DNA of 64,000 nucleotides from Amycolatopsis iheyensis (lineage in GTDB: Bacteria; Actinomycetota; Actinomycetes; Mycobacteriales; Pseudonocardiaceae): NCBI RefSeq assembly GCF_024703995.1, contig NZ_JAMXQV010000012.1, forward strand, positions 62,001 through 126,000, given 5' to 3'. Of this stretch, positions 7,172-16,070 are shown one piece after another. The number at the start of each line of letters is the position of its first letter. Position 1 is the first letter of the stretch. The translations under genes were made by a program, and so were the position numbers. The notes beneath the pieces are model-generated. The model was given only the letters and a program-made list of their open reading frames with translations. It was not told the DNA's origin and did not search any database.

Positions 7172-8764
7172 ATGTCCGAAATCGTGCTGTCCGGCCTGTC
7201 CTTCTCCTGGCCCGACGACACCCCCGTCTTCGACCACCTGTCCGCCACGTTCCCGGGCGGCCGCACCGGTCTCGTCGCCCCCAACGGGTCCGGCAAGACC
7301 ACCCTGCTGAAGCTCGTCGCCGGCGTGCTGGAACCGGCCACCGGCAGCGTCACCGCCGACGGCGTGCTCGGCTACCTGCCGCAGGACCTGCCGTTGAGCG
7401 GCGAGCCGTCCGTCGCCGAAATCCTCGGCGTGGCCCCGATCCTGGCGGCCATCGCGGCCGTCGAGTCGGGGGACGCCGCCGAAGCGCACTTCACGACCAT
7501 CGGCACCGACTGGGACGTCGAAGACCGCACCCGCGCCCAGCTCGACCGGCTCGGCCTCGACGTCGCCCTCGACCGCACGCTGGGCACCCTCAGCGGCGGC
7601 CAGATCGTCTCGCTGGGGCTGGCCGCGCAGCTGCTCAAGCGCCCCGACGTCCTGCTGCTGGACGAGCCGACCAACAACCTCGACCGCGAAGCGCGGCACA
7701 AGCTCTACGCCGTGCTCGACGACTGGTCCGGCTGCCTCGTCGTGGTCAGCCACGACCGCGCGCTGCTCGACCGGATGGACCGCATCGCCGAGCTCGACCG
7801 CGGTGAGATCCGTTTCCACGGCGGGAACTTCACCGCCTACGAGGCGGCAGTCCAGGCCGCCCGCGACGTCGCCGAGAAAAACATCCGCAACGCCGAACAG
7901 GAGGTCAAACGCGAAAAACGGGAGCTGCAGCAGGCCCGCGAGCGCGCCGCCCGCCGGGCGAGCACCGCGTCGCGCAACCTCGGCAACGCCGGGCTGCCCA
8001 AGATCTTCGCCGGCACCATGAAGCGCAACGCGCAGGAGTCGGCGGGCAAGGCGGACGGCACGCACACGGCCCGCGTCGACGCGGCGAAGGCCAAGCTCGA
8101 CCAGGCCGAGCGGGCCCGGCGCGGCGAGCAGAAGATCAGCCTGGAGCTACCGCAGACGGTGGTCCCGGCCGGGCGCACGCTCTTCCTCGGCGAGGGCCTG
8201 CGGGCCCGCGGTCTCTTCCCCGGCGGCGTCGACCTGGCGATCCGCGGCCCCGAGCGGATCGCGCTCACCGGCCCCAACGGCGCCGGGAAGTCCACGCTGC
8301 TGCGGCTGGTGCACGGCGACCTCGAGCCGGACAGCGGAGCGGTGTCGCGGGCCGAGGGCCGGATCGCGTTCCTGTCCCAGCGGCTCGACCTGCTCGACGA
8401 CGACCGCACGGTGGCCGAGAACCTGGCCGCGGCCGCCCCCGCACTGCCGCCGTCGCAGCGGATGAACCTGCTGGCGCGCTTCCTGTTCCGCGGCGCGCGG
8501 GCGCACCTGCCGGTCGGTGTCCTCTCCGGCGGGGAACGGCTGCGTGCCACCCTGGCCTGCGTGCTGTTCGCCGAGCCGGCGCCGCAGCTGCTGTTGCTGG
8601 ACGAGCCGACGAACAACCTCGACCTCGTCAGCACCGGTCAGCTGGAGAACGCGCTGACGGCCTACCGCGGCGCGTTCGTCGTCGTCAGCCACGACGAACG
8701 GTTCCTCGAGCGGCTCGGGATCGACCGGCGGCTGCGGCTGGAAAACGGTGACGTACACGGATGA
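7172..8764 (+). CDS. ABC-F family ATPase (ribosome-associated, possible antibiotic resistance)
   Basis: The 530 residues contain two ABC domains in tandem and no membrane domain, the ABC-F layout. Walker A motifs are APNGSGKTTLL (near residue 38) and GPNGAGKSTLL (near 370). Signature motifs are LSGGQ and LSGGE, and Walker B LLLDEPTNNLD occurs in both halves. The inter-domain linker is long, charged and helical (residues about 230-320, rich in Arg, Lys, Glu), as needed to reach the peptidyl-transferase centre. ABC-F proteins dislodge ribosome-targeting antibiotics or tune translation; the upstream reading frame favours a resistance role. Its last bases carry the regulatory box of the next gene. 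Confidence 0.92.
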   Translation: MSEIVLSGLSFSWPDDTPVFDHLSATFPGGRTGLVAPNGSGKTTLLKLVAGVLEPATGSVTADGVLGYLPQDLPLSGEPSVAEILGVAPILAAIAAVESGDAAEAHFTTIGTDWDVEDRTRAQLDRLGLDVALDRTLGTLSGGQIVSLGLAAQLLKRPDVLLLDEPTNNLDREARHKLYAVLDDWSGCLVVVSHDRALLDRMDRIAELDRGEIRFHGGNFTAYEAAVQAARDVAEKNIRNAEQEVKREKRELQQARERAARRASTASRNLGNAGLPKIFAGTMKRNAQESAGKADGTHTARVDAAKAKLDQAERARRGEQKISLELPQTVVPAGRTLFLGEGLRARGLFPGGVDLAIRGPERIALTGPNGAGKSTLLRLVHGDLEPDSGAVSRAEGRIAFLSQRLDLLDDDRTVAENLAAAAPALPPSQRMNLLARFLFRGARAHLPVGVLSGGERLRATLACVLFAEPAPQLLLLDEPTNNLDLVSTGQLENALTAYRGAFVVVSHDERFLERLGIDRRLRLENGDVHG

Positions 8765-8807
8765 CGTCGGACGACGGTCGCCGCGGGTCACGCCGGATTC
8801 CTAGCGT
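8748..8807 (+). promoter_or_regulatory. Regulon box A and promoter of ohr
   Basis: GTGACGTACA begins at 8748, CGTC follows at 8765 and GACGG at 8773, and the -10 TAGCGT is at 8802-8807. The same elements at the same distances occur ahead of the hydrolase (minus strand, from 10467) and the tannase (from 13211). The box starts inside the ABC-F stop region. No good -35 is present, as expected of an activator-dependent promoter. Confidence 0.65.
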
Positions 8808-8835
8808 GGTGGCGTCACCCGCTGAAAGGAACCCA

Positions 8836-9267
8836 ATGTCCGAAGTGACCTACACCGCCGTCGCGACGTCCACCGCGGAGGGCCGCAACGGCGGCCGCGC
8901 GAGCTCCGACGACGGCGCGCTCGACGTCACGCTCGCCGTGCCCAAGGCGTTCGGCGGCGCGGGCGACGGCACCAACCCGGAGCAGCTGTTCGCGGCGGGC
9001 TGGGCGTCGTGCTTCGTCGGCGCGGTGCGCCGGGTCGCGGGCGCGAAGAAGGTGCCGCTGAACGACCTCGCGGTGGTCGCGGAAGTCACGCTGCACCACG
9101 ACACCGAAGCGAGCGAGTTCGAGCTGAGCGCGGCCCTGCACCTGGAGGCCACCGGCATCGACCAGGCCACGGCGGACGAGCTGGTGCGGGGCGCCCACCA
9201 GGTGTGCCCGTACTCGAAGGCGACGCGGGGCAACATCGAGGTCACCCTCGACGCCACGGTCGCCTGA
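8836..9267 (+). CDS. ohr: Organic hydroperoxide resistance protein Ohr (OsmC family)
   Basis: This 143-residue Ohr/OsmC protein has the two redox cysteines in their usual contexts: WASCFVGAV (peroxidatic, near residue 60) and HQVCPYSKATRGN (resolving, near 125). Ohr is a cytoplasmic thiol peroxidase for organic hydroperoxides. ATG 8836 has AAAGGA seven bases upstream. An earlier ATG at 8761 would add an atypical extension. No MarR-type OhrR gene is adjacent. Instead the promoter carries the box shared with the LAL-flanking genes, implying unusual control. Confidence 0.93.
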   Translation: MSEVTYTAVATSTAEGRNGGRASSDDGALDVTLAVPKAFGGAGDGTNPEQLFAAGWASCFVGAVRRVAGAKKVPLNDLAVVAEVTLHHDTEASEFELSAALHLEATGIDQATADELVRGAHQVCPYSKATRGNIEVTLDATVA

Positions 9268-9282
9268 ACCGCGGCGCAAGTC

Positions 9283-9328
9283 CTCGTGAGTGTTTAGGGC
9301 GGTTAGAACCGCCCTAAACACTCACGAG
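9283..9328. terminator. Bidirectional hairpin, dispersed repeat copy 1
   Basis: Arms of 22 bp (9283-9304 and 9307-9328) are perfectly complementary around a two-base AG loop. The hairpin lies about 15 bases from the stops of convergent ohr and the hydrolase, so it probably terminates both. A near-identical hairpin sits at 56565-56610, also between convergent genes. Confidence 0.8.
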
Positions 9329-9342
9329 AGGCCGCGGCAGAC

Positions 9343-10371
9343 TCACATCCGGTCGGCGTCCTGGATCGCCCGGGCGAACGGGCGTGGCGCTTCCTGCGGC
9401 ACGTTGTGGCCGATGCCGTCGAGGATGCGGTGCTCGTACTTGCCGGTGAACTTCGCGCGGTAGGCCTTGCCGTCCTTGGCCGCGCCGTCGAAGTCGCTGG
9501 CGATCGTGATCGCCGGGACCGTGATCGCCGGGCCGGTGGCCAGTTTTTGTTCGTACGCCTCGTACTGCGGCTCACCAGGGGCGAGGCTCAGCCGCCAGCG
9601 GTAGTTGTGGACGACGATGTCGACGTGGTCCGGGTTGTCGAACGCCGCCGCGCTGCGGTCGTAGGTCGCGTCGTCGAAGTGCCACGCCGGGGACGCCGTC
9701 TTCCAGATCAGCTTGTTGAAGTCGTGGCGGTTGGCCGCGTAGCCGGCGCGGCCGCGCTCGGTCGCGAAGTAGTACTGGTACCACCAGCCCAGTTCCGCTT
9801 GCGGGGACAGGGGTTTCTGGTTGGCCGCCAGGTTCGTCACGATGTACCCGCTCACCGCGACGACCGCCTTGCAGCGCTGCGGGAACAGCGCCGCGATGAT
9901 GTCGACCGTGCGCGAACCCCAGTCGTAGCCGCCGAAGACGGCCTTGTCGATCTTGAGCGTGTCGAGCAGCGCGACGACGTCGAGCGCGACCGCGGCCTGC
10001 TGCCCGTTGCGGACGGTGGCCGCGGACTTGAACGTCGTCGGGCCGTAGCCGCGCAGGAACGGGATGATCACCCGGTACCCGGCCGCGGCCAGGATCGGCG
10101 CGACGTCGACGTAGCTGTACGGGTCGTACGGCCAGCCGTGCAGCAGCACGACCGGCTGCCCGGTCGCCGGACCGGATTCGTAGTAGGCCATCGACAGCAC
10201 CCCGGCGTCGGCGTGCTTGACCTCGCCGAGCGAGGTGTGCTCCCCCGACCCGGCGCGCGAGTCGGGCGTCGGCGCCGCGGCGGGGGCGGCGGCCTCCGAC
10301 GAGCAGGCCGCCAAGGACGTCGCCGCCAGCCCCGCCGCGAACGCCTGCCCGAACCTTCTCCTGCTGATCAT
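9343..10371 (-). CDS. Exported alpha/beta hydrolase lipoprotein, epoxide hydrolase/haloalkane dehalogenase type
   Basis: The 342-residue protein begins with a twin-arginine-like export signal (SRRRFGQAF) ending in a lipobox (LAAC at about residue 22), so it is probably anchored outside the membrane. The nucleophile elbow is GGYDWGSR, with Asp as nucleophile followed by Trp. This is the pattern of epoxide hydrolases and haloalkane dehalogenases rather than esterases. HGWPYDP supplies the oxyanion region, and SDFDG and GIGHNVPQ give the acid and histidine. It lies directly downstream of the LAL gene on the same strand but has its own promoter with regulon box B. Confidence 0.85.
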   Translation of the reverse strand: MISRRRFGQAFAAGLAATSLAACSSEAAAPAAAPTPDSRAGSGEHTSLGEVKHADAGVLSMAYYESGPATGQPVVLLHGWPYDPYSYVDVAPILAAAGYRVIIPFLRGYGPTTFKSAATVRNGQQAAVALDVVALLDTLKIDKAVFGGYDWGSRTVDIIAALFPQRCKAVVAVSGYIVTNLAANQKPLSPQAELGWWYQYYFATERGRAGYAANRHDFNKLIWKTASPAWHFDDATYDRSAAAFDNPDHVDIVVHNYRWRLSLAPGEPQYEAYEQKLATGPAITVPAITIASDFDGAAKDGKAYRAKFTGKYEHRILDGIGHNVPQEAPRPFARAIQDADRM

Positions 10372-10407
10372 CTCGACTCCTGCGTGAAAGACCGTGGGAC
10401 TTTCACG

Positions 10408-10467
10408 ACGTTAGAGTCGATTCGGTGACCTTCGCGCCCGTCAGGTGACGCAGCCGGTGTACGTCAC
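10408..10467 (-). promoter_or_regulatory. Regulon box B and promoter of the hydrolase gene
   Basis: Read on the minus strand, GTGACGTACA begins at 10467, followed by CGTCACC and GACGGGCGCG, with a -10 TAACGT at 10413-10408. Spacing from box to -10 is identical to box A and box C. The 5' end overlaps the LAL gene stop codon. Confidence 0.7.
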
Positions 10468-13166
10468 CCGCCCAGGGCTTCGAGCGTCCCGGCGAGGTCG
10501 GCGCGCGAGCTCACCCCCAGCTTGGGGAAGATCCGGTGCAGGTGGGTGCCGACGGTCCGGTGCGAAAGGTACAGCCGCTGCCCGATCTCGCGGTTCGTCA
10601 GGCCCTCCGCGGCGAGCTGGGCGATGCTCAGCTCGTGCGGGGTGAGCTTCTCCCGCGCGTCCGGCCCGCGGTTCGGGCTCGACTCGCCCGCGCCGCGCAG
10701 CTCCCGCCGCGCCCGCTCGGCCCACGCCGTCAGGCCCAGGGCGTCGAAGGTCTCGCGGGCGGTGCGCAGGTGCGTCCGCGACTCGACGACCCGCCGCTGC
10801 CGCCGCAGCCACTCGCCGTACGCGAGGTGGACGCGGCCGCGTTCGGCGGGCCAGCCGGTGAGGTCGGCGCCCAGGGCGGCGGCGAAGCGCTCGTCGCACG
10901 GGTCGAGGACGGCCCGCGCGTACCGCAGGCCGATGTGCAGCGCCGGCGACGGCGTTTCCCGGGACTCGAGCCCGGCCAGGATGGCGCGCAGTTCGTCGGT
11001 GCGCCCGGCGCGGACCGCGGCCTCGGCCAGTTCGGCGACGCAGTAGGCACGCAGGGCCAGCTGGTAGGCGGGGTCGGCCGGGTCGTGCAACCGGCGCAGG
11101 TCCGCGAACGCGTCGTCGAAGCGGCCTTCGCTCAGGCCGGTGAGGCCGCGGGTGAGCTGGACGGTGGCGAGCACCGGCCGGGCGCCGGCGGCGAGCCCGG
11201 CGCGTTCGGCTTCGTCGGCGAGCGCCTTCGCCTGCCGGTGGTCGCCCCGCAGGGCGGCGATCTCGGCCTGGACCGCGGTGGCCAGCCCGAACATGAACGG
11301 CTGCCCGGTCTCCCGGGCGAACGCGGCCGCCTCCGCGGCGGCGGGCACGGCGCCGGCGAGGTCGCCGAGCCGCACCCGGCTCCACGCCTGGACGGCCAGC
11401 GCCCGCGGCAGCAGCCCGAGCCGGCCCTGGGCCCGCAGCCCAGGCGCGGCCGCCGCGGAGAAGCGGGCGGCGAGGTCGAAGGCGCCGACCTGGAGCGCGG
11501 CGCTGCCGAGGTATCGGTCGACTTCCGGGTCGGCGCCGGTCGCGCCCACCAGCTCCCGCAGGTTTTCGAGGACTTCCCGGCCCCGGTCGAAGGGCGCGAC
11601 GTAGGCGGTGACGGCCACGACACGCGGATCTTCCCGCGGCACGGGCAGCCGGTCGACGACGTCGAGCAGGGCGCCGCGGGCGGTGTCGCCGGGCTCGACC
11701 CAGAAGCAGCGCATGGCGGCGCTCCACAGGATCCGCAGCGCGGCGCCGTGTTCCCCGTCGGCGGCGACGGCCGCGGCGGTGGCCGCCAGCTCCGCGACGC
11801 GGGCGGGGTCTTCGCGGACGCCGTCTTCGAACTCGCTGAGCAGGCGGCTCGCGGTGGCCCGTTGCCGGTGGCCGGCCGGGTTGGCGGCGTGCACGAGCCG
11901 TTCGGCGGTCTCCCGCCGCCCGGACTCGACGGCGAGTTCGGCGGCCTTGAGCAGCCGATCGGCCCGGGTGCCGGGCGCCTCGCTCAGCCGCCCGGCCTGT
12001 TCGAGCGCGGCAATCGCGGCGGCGGCCCCACCCCGGTGCCGGGCCCGCTCGGCGGTGCGTTCGAGCTCGGCGGCCACGGTTTCGTCGGGCCCGGCGGTCG
12101 CGGCGGCTCGGTGCCAGGCCCGCCGATCGGGCTGGTCGTGCAGGGCGGCGGCGAGGGCGAGGTGGGCTTGCCGCCGGTCGAGGGGGCCGGCGGCGGCAGG
12201 GATGGCGGAGCGCATGAGCGGGTGCCGGAAGGTGACGGCCCCGGCGGAGAGGTCGACCAGGCGCACCTCGACGGCGGCGGCGAGGATTTCGGGGCCTGGG
12301 ACGAGGGGCGGCTCGCTCTCCACCAGCACGCGCGTCGCCGCGCAGGTCTCGGCCAGGGATGTCGTCTCGTTCAGCGCCGCCACCAGCAGCGCCGTCCGTG
12401 TCACCGCCGGCAGCGTCGCCACGCGGTCCGCGAATGTGCGCTCCAGCCGTTCCGTCAGCGGCAGCACCGGGTCCAGCCCGTCGAGCTCGCCCACCGAAGA
12501 CGGCAGCTCCGTCAACGCGAGCGGGTGCCCCGCGGCCTCCGCGAGCAGCCGGGTCCGGACCGCCGGGGCGAGCCGCGGCGCGACCGAGTCCAGCAGGCCC
12601 GCCGCCGCGTCCGGGGCGAGGCGGTCCAGCGTCATCGGTGTCAGGCCCGCGTCCAGCAGCGGCGAAGCACCGTCGCGCAGGGTTGCCACCAGGACGATCG
12701 GCTCGGTCTCGATGCGCCGGGCCACGAACGCCAGCACGTCCGCGCTGGCGTTGTCCAGCCAGTGCACGTCCTCCGCGACCAGCAGCAGTGGCTTGGCCGC
12801 CGCCTCCTCGGCCAGCAACGTCAACGTCGCCAGCCCCACCAGGTAGGCACTCGGCGAAACGCCGTCCGCGAGGCCCAACGCCGTGCGCAACGCGTCCCGC
12901 TGCGGCGCGGGCAGCGCGGCCACGCCCGCCCGGACCGGGTACAGCAGCTGGTGCAGCCCCGCGTAGGCGAGGTTCCGCTCGGCCTCCGCGCCGGTCGTCC
13001 GCAGCACGCGCAGGCCCGCCACCGACGCCGCGTCCGCCGTCTCGGCCACCAGCGCCGACTTGCCGATGCCCGCTTCGCCGCGGATCACGACACCACTGCG
13101 ATCCCCGGGACCGTCGACGAGCGCACCCAGCTCCTTCAGCTCGGCTTCCCGCCCGTGCAACGCCAT
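10464..13166 (-). CDS. LAL-type LuxR family transcriptional activator
   Basis: The 900-residue protein has an N-terminal AAA/STAND ATPase domain with Walker A GEAGIGKSAL near residue 30 and Walker B LLLVAEDVHWLD. A TPR-like helical middle follows, then a C-terminal LuxR HTH (last 60 residues: LTPHELSIAQLAAEGLTNRE and the recognition helix LSHRTVGTHLHRIF). LALs are large ligand- and ATP-responsive activators such as MalT. ATG 13166 is preferred, with AAGG about 9 bases upstream, over an in-frame TTG at 13184. The gene sits between two promoters carrying the shared box, and the third is 1.7 kb away, so it is the obvious candidate regulator. Confidence 0.9.
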   Translation of the reverse strand: MALHGREAELKELGALVDGPGDRSGVVIRGEAGIGKSALVAETADAASVAGLRVLRTTGAEAERNLAYAGLHQLLYPVRAGVAALPAPQRDALRTALGLADGVSPSAYLVGLATLTLLAEEAAAKPLLLVAEDVHWLDNASADVLAFVARRIETEPIVLVATLRDGASPLLDAGLTPMTLDRLAPDAAAGLLDSVAPRLAPAVRTRLLAEAAGHPLALTELPSSVGELDGLDPVLPLTERLERTFADRVATLPAVTRTALLVAALNETTSLAETCAATRVLVESEPPLVPGPEILAAAVEVRLVDLSAGAVTFRHPLMRSAIPAAAGPLDRRQAHLALAAALHDQPDRRAWHRAAATAGPDETVAAELERTAERARHRGGAAAAIAALEQAGRLSEAPGTRADRLLKAAELAVESGRRETAERLVHAANPAGHRQRATASRLLSEFEDGVREDPARVAELAATAAAVAADGEHGAALRILWSAAMRCFWVEPGDTARGALLDVVDRLPVPREDPRVVAVTAYVAPFDRGREVLENLRELVGATGADPEVDRYLGSAALQVGAFDLAARFSAAAAPGLRAQGRLGLLPRALAVQAWSRVRLGDLAGAVPAAAEAAAFARETGQPFMFGLATAVQAEIAALRGDHRQAKALADEAERAGLAAGARPVLATVQLTRGLTGLSEGRFDDAFADLRRLHDPADPAYQLALRAYCVAELAEAAVRAGRTDELRAILAGLESRETPSPALHIGLRYARAVLDPCDERFAAALGADLTGWPAERGRVHLAYGEWLRRQRRVVESRTHLRTARETFDALGLTAWAERARRELRGAGESSPNRGPDAREKLTPHELSIAQLAAEGLTNREIGQRLYLSHRTVGTHLHRIFPKLGVSSRADLAGTLEALGG

Positions 13167-13210
13167 GCGACCGACCTTACCCAACCGGTGTTTCCGCAGC
13201 TCAAGGCCGA

Positions 13211-13270
13211 GTGACGTACATCAACAGCGTCACCCGACGGGCGCGGCGGTCGCCCGCCGCCCCCTAGCTT
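13211..13270 (+). promoter_or_regulatory. Regulon box C and promoter of the tannase gene
   Basis: GTGACGTACA begins at 13211, with GCGTCACCCGACGGGCGCG following from 13227 and a -10 TAGCTT at 13265-13270. Half-sites GTGACG and CGTCAC form an inverted repeat with an 11-base gap. The box lies between the divergent LAL and tannase genes, so it could also autoregulate the LAL gene. Confidence 0.7.
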
Positions 13271-13302
13271 CGCAGCGTCCACGCAAGCGACCCGAGGAAC
13301 CG

Positions 13303-14817
13303 ATGAGACGCATCCCCAAGTTCTTGGCGGCCGCCGTGCCGCTCCTGCTGACCGGGCTGATCCCGCTCGCCCCGAGCGCGTCGGCCGCGACGCCGGTCTG
13401 CGCCGCCGTGCCGGTCGAGGCGCCCGCCGGCGCGAAGATCGAGTCGGTCCAGGCGGAACACAAGACCGCGTACTGCCAGCTCACCGTCACGCTCACCCAT
13501 TCCGGCCGCGACCACGTCAAGGTCGCCGTGGCCCTGCCCGACACCGGCTGGACCGGCCGGCTGCAGGCCCTCGGCGGCAGCGCCTACGCCGCCGGCAACT
13601 TCGACGGCCTCGCCCAAGCCGCCAAGGACGGCTACGCCGGTGTCACGACCGACGCCGGGGTGTCCCTCGACGGGCTCGACACATCGTGGGCGCTGACCGC
13701 GCCCGGTCACGTCGACCAGACGCTCCTGACCAACTTCGCCACCCGTTCGGTGCACGAAGAGGCGCTGATCGGCAAGGCCGTCACCCAGCGGTACTACCAC
13801 CGCCCGGTGTCCTACTCGTACTGGACCGGCTGCTCGACCGGCGGCCGCCAGGGCTACGCCGAGGCCCAGGACCACGCCGACGACTTCGACGGCATCCTCG
13901 CCAACGCCCCGGCCGTCGACTGGACGCAGTTCGCCGTCGCGACGCTGTGGCCGCAGGTCGTGATGAACCAGAGTCACGACTTCCCCAGCACCTGCGTGCT
14001 TTCGGCGTTCCGGACGGCTGCGGTCCAGGCGTGCGACGCGCGTGACGGCGTCACGAACGGCATCGTCGACCGGCCGGACGAGTGCGGTTACGACCCGCGC
14101 GGCCTGATCGGGACGAAGGTCGTCTGCGACGGCCACGAGTTCACCGTGACGGCGGCGGACGCCGAGGTCATGCGCAAGATCTGGGCCGGGCCGACCGACG
14201 AGCGCGGCCGCAAGCTGTGGTCCGGGCTGCCCAAGGGCGCGGACTTCACCTGGCTGGCCGGCACGGCGCCCGGCCCCGACGGCACGCTCGTCGCGCCGGG
14301 CTTCCCGGTGGCCGTCAAGTGGGTGCAGTCGTTCGTGGCGAAGCAGGCCGGTTTCGACACCTCGAAGCTGACGTACGCCCAGTACGCCGCCGTGTTCCGC
14401 CAGTCGGTGCGTGAGTACGACGACGTCATCGGCACGTCCGACCCGGACCTGTCGGCCTTCCGCCGCGCCGGCGGCAAGCTGATCACGTTCGTGGGCGCGA
14501 ACGACCAGCTGATCCCGCCGGGCGGCACGCTGTCCTACCGCAAGCAGGTGGAGCGGACCATGGGTGGCGCGCACCGGGTGAACGACTTCTACCGGCTGTT
14601 CTCGGCGCCGGGTGTCGAGCACTGCTTCGGCGGTGGCGGCCCGGAGGCGACGAACGCGCTCGGGCAGCTGGTCGACTGGGTGGAGAAGGGCAAGGCCCCG
14701 GCGACGCTGACGGCCGCTTCGGCGGACGGCAAGACCCGCGACCTGTGCCCGCTCCCGTCGGTCTCGCGGTACACGGGTGGCGACCCGGCGGTGGCGTCGA
14801 GCTACCGCTGCCGCTGA
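13303..14817 (+). CDS. Secreted tannase/feruloyl esterase family protein
   Basis: This 504-residue protein has a Sec signal peptide (cleavage after APSASA, about residue 28). It shows the CS-D-HC arrangement of the tannase family: GCSTGGRQG holds the nucleophile Ser with its adjacent Cys, GANDQLIPP the Asp, and GVEHCFGGGG the His with its adjacent Cys. The paired cysteines are expected to form the disulfide next to the triad. Such enzymes cleave gallate, ferulate or other phenolic esters from plant material. ATG 13303 follows GAGG. The shared promoter box ties it to ohr and the exported hydrolase. Confidence 0.9.
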   Translation: MRRIPKFLAAAVPLLLTGLIPLAPSASAATPVCAAVPVEAPAGAKIESVQAEHKTAYCQLTVTLTHSGRDHVKVAVALPDTGWTGRLQALGGSAYAAGNFDGLAQAAKDGYAGVTTDAGVSLDGLDTSWALTAPGHVDQTLLTNFATRSVHEEALIGKAVTQRYYHRPVSYSYWTGCSTGGRQGYAEAQDHADDFDGILANAPAVDWTQFAVATLWPQVVMNQSHDFPSTCVLSAFRTAAVQACDARDGVTNGIVDRPDECGYDPRGLIGTKVVCDGHEFTVTAADAEVMRKIWAGPTDERGRKLWSGLPKGADFTWLAGTAPGPDGTLVAPGFPVAVKWVQSFVAKQAGFDTSKLTYAQYAAVFRQSVREYDDVIGTSDPDLSAFRRAGGKLITFVGANDQLIPPGGTLSYRKQVERTMGGAHRVNDFYRLFSAPGVEHCFGGGGPEATNALGQLVDWVEKGKAPATLTAASADGKTRDLCPLPSVSRYTGGDPAVASSYRCR

Positions 14818-14901
14818 GTCCACGCCGTGGGTGCCGGCCTCCCTCCGGCGCCCACGGCGAATGGACTTGCGGGTCCAAAAATGGCTCGGCACGCTGAAGT
14901 C

Positions 14902-15972
14902 ATGGCACTAGACCAGTACTACCTCCTCGGCCGGTCCGGACTGCGCGTCAGCCGGCTGGCGCTCGGCACGATGAACTTCGGCACCGGCGGTTTCCACGCC
15001 GCCTACGGCAAAACCGAAGCCGAAGCCCGCCCGATCTTCCGCAAGTATCTCGACGAAGGCGGCAACTTCGTCGACACGGCGGACTTCTACACCGCGGGCG
15101 AAAGCGAGACGATCCTCGGGCGCCTCATCGCCGAAGCGAACTTGCGCGACCGGGTGGTCCTGACCACCAAGTTCACCAACAGCGTCGACCCGGGCGACCC
15201 CAACGCGGGCGGCAACGGCCGCAAGCACCTGATCCGCGCGCTGGAGGCGTCCCTGCGCCGGCTGGGCACCGACTACGTCGATTTGTTCCTGCTGCACACG
15301 TGGGATCGCATCACGCCGGCCGAGGAGGTCGTCCGCACGCTCGACGACATGGTCCGGGCGGGCAAGATCCGTTACGCGGGCCTGTCCGACGTGCCGGCCT
15401 GGTACGCCGCCCGCGCCCAGAGCATCGCCGAAGCGAGCTCGCTCACCCCGATGATCAACCTCCAGCTGCCGTATTCCCTGGTACAGCGCGAAATCGAGAC
15501 CGAGCACGTGCCGATGGGCCAGGACCTCGGCTTGGGCATCACGGCCTGGAGCCCCCTGGCGGGCGGCTTCCTGACGGGCAAGTACCGCGACGGCGGCTCG
15601 GGCCGGTTTTCGGACCCGGACGCGCAAACGTGGACGGAACGGGACTGGCAGTTGCTGAAGCCACTGGAGGAGGTGGCGGCCAAGCTGGGCGTGACGATGG
15701 CCCAGGTGGCGATCAACTGGGTGGCCACCCAGCCGGGCATCGCCTCGGCGATCGTGGGCGCGAGCAGCGCGGAGCAGCTGGGCAAGAGCACGGCGGCCCT
15801 GGACTTCGAGATCCCGGCCGACCTGCGCGCGACGCTGGACGAGGCGAGCGCGGTGCCGCCGACGTCGGTGTACCGGATGTTCACGGCGCGGTACCAGAAC
15901 TGGATCGTCACGCCGGACACGAAGGTGGGCGACAAGCCGGCGGGGTACGCACCCGTGATCCGGAACTGGTAG
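14902..15972 (+). CDS. Aldo/keto reductase
   Basis: This 356-residue AKR has the family start LLGRSGLRVSRLALGTMNFG. The catalytic Asp-Tyr-Lys-His tetrad is placed by FVDTADFYTAGESE (Asp, Tyr), LTTKF (Lys) and DLFLLHTWD (His). NADPH-binding segments such as IVGASSAEQL lie near the C-terminus. Substrate is unknown. ATG 14902 fits the family start; ATG 14881 would add seven residues and has no better ribosome site. A strong hairpin terminator follows. Confidence 0.88.
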   Translation: MALDQYYLLGRSGLRVSRLALGTMNFGTGGFHAAYGKTEAEARPIFRKYLDEGGNFVDTADFYTAGESETILGRLIAEANLRDRVVLTTKFTNSVDPGDPNAGGNGRKHLIRALEASLRRLGTDYVDLFLLHTWDRITPAEEVVRTLDDMVRAGKIRYAGLSDVPAWYAARAQSIAEASSLTPMINLQLPYSLVQREIETEHVPMGQDLGLGITAWSPLAGGFLTGKYRDGGSGRFSDPDAQTWTERDWQLLKPLEEVAAKLGVTMAQVAINWVATQPGIASAIVGASSAEQLGKSTAALDFEIPADLRATLDEASAVPPTSVYRMFTARYQNWIVTPDTKVGDKPAGYAPVIRNW

Positions 15973-16017
15973 CCGCCACCCATTCGAGTGAGAATTTCTC
16001 GCATTTGTCGCGGAGCG

Positions 16018-16070
16018 CGGACAGGACGGGAATGCGGCCACTCGAACGAGTGGCCGCATTGCTCTGTCCG
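16018..16070 (+). terminator. Strong hairpin terminator after the aldo/keto reductase
   Basis: The core is a perfect 14-bp stem (16031-16044 with 16047-16060) with an AA loop. An outer 7-bp stem (16018-16024 with 16064-16070) is separated by short bulges. No T-run follows, which is common in high-GC actinomycetes. Confidence 0.75.

Noticed and set aside
6871..7353. A minus-strand gene after the VOC protein ending in HEIATGVGRRS
   Set aside because: A plausible fragment (FTLKEFLAKA) is readable, but in a different frame from that ending, and no start or family could be assigned; it is at most a remnant.
10536..13214. Very long reading frames opposite the large regulators (also 2118-4478, 17015-20185, 22077-24338 and 62559-63998)
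   Set aside because: They are antisense to well-supported proteins, are rich in Arg, Pro, Gly and Gln with no domain, and arise because GC-rich third positions remove stop codons on the other strand.
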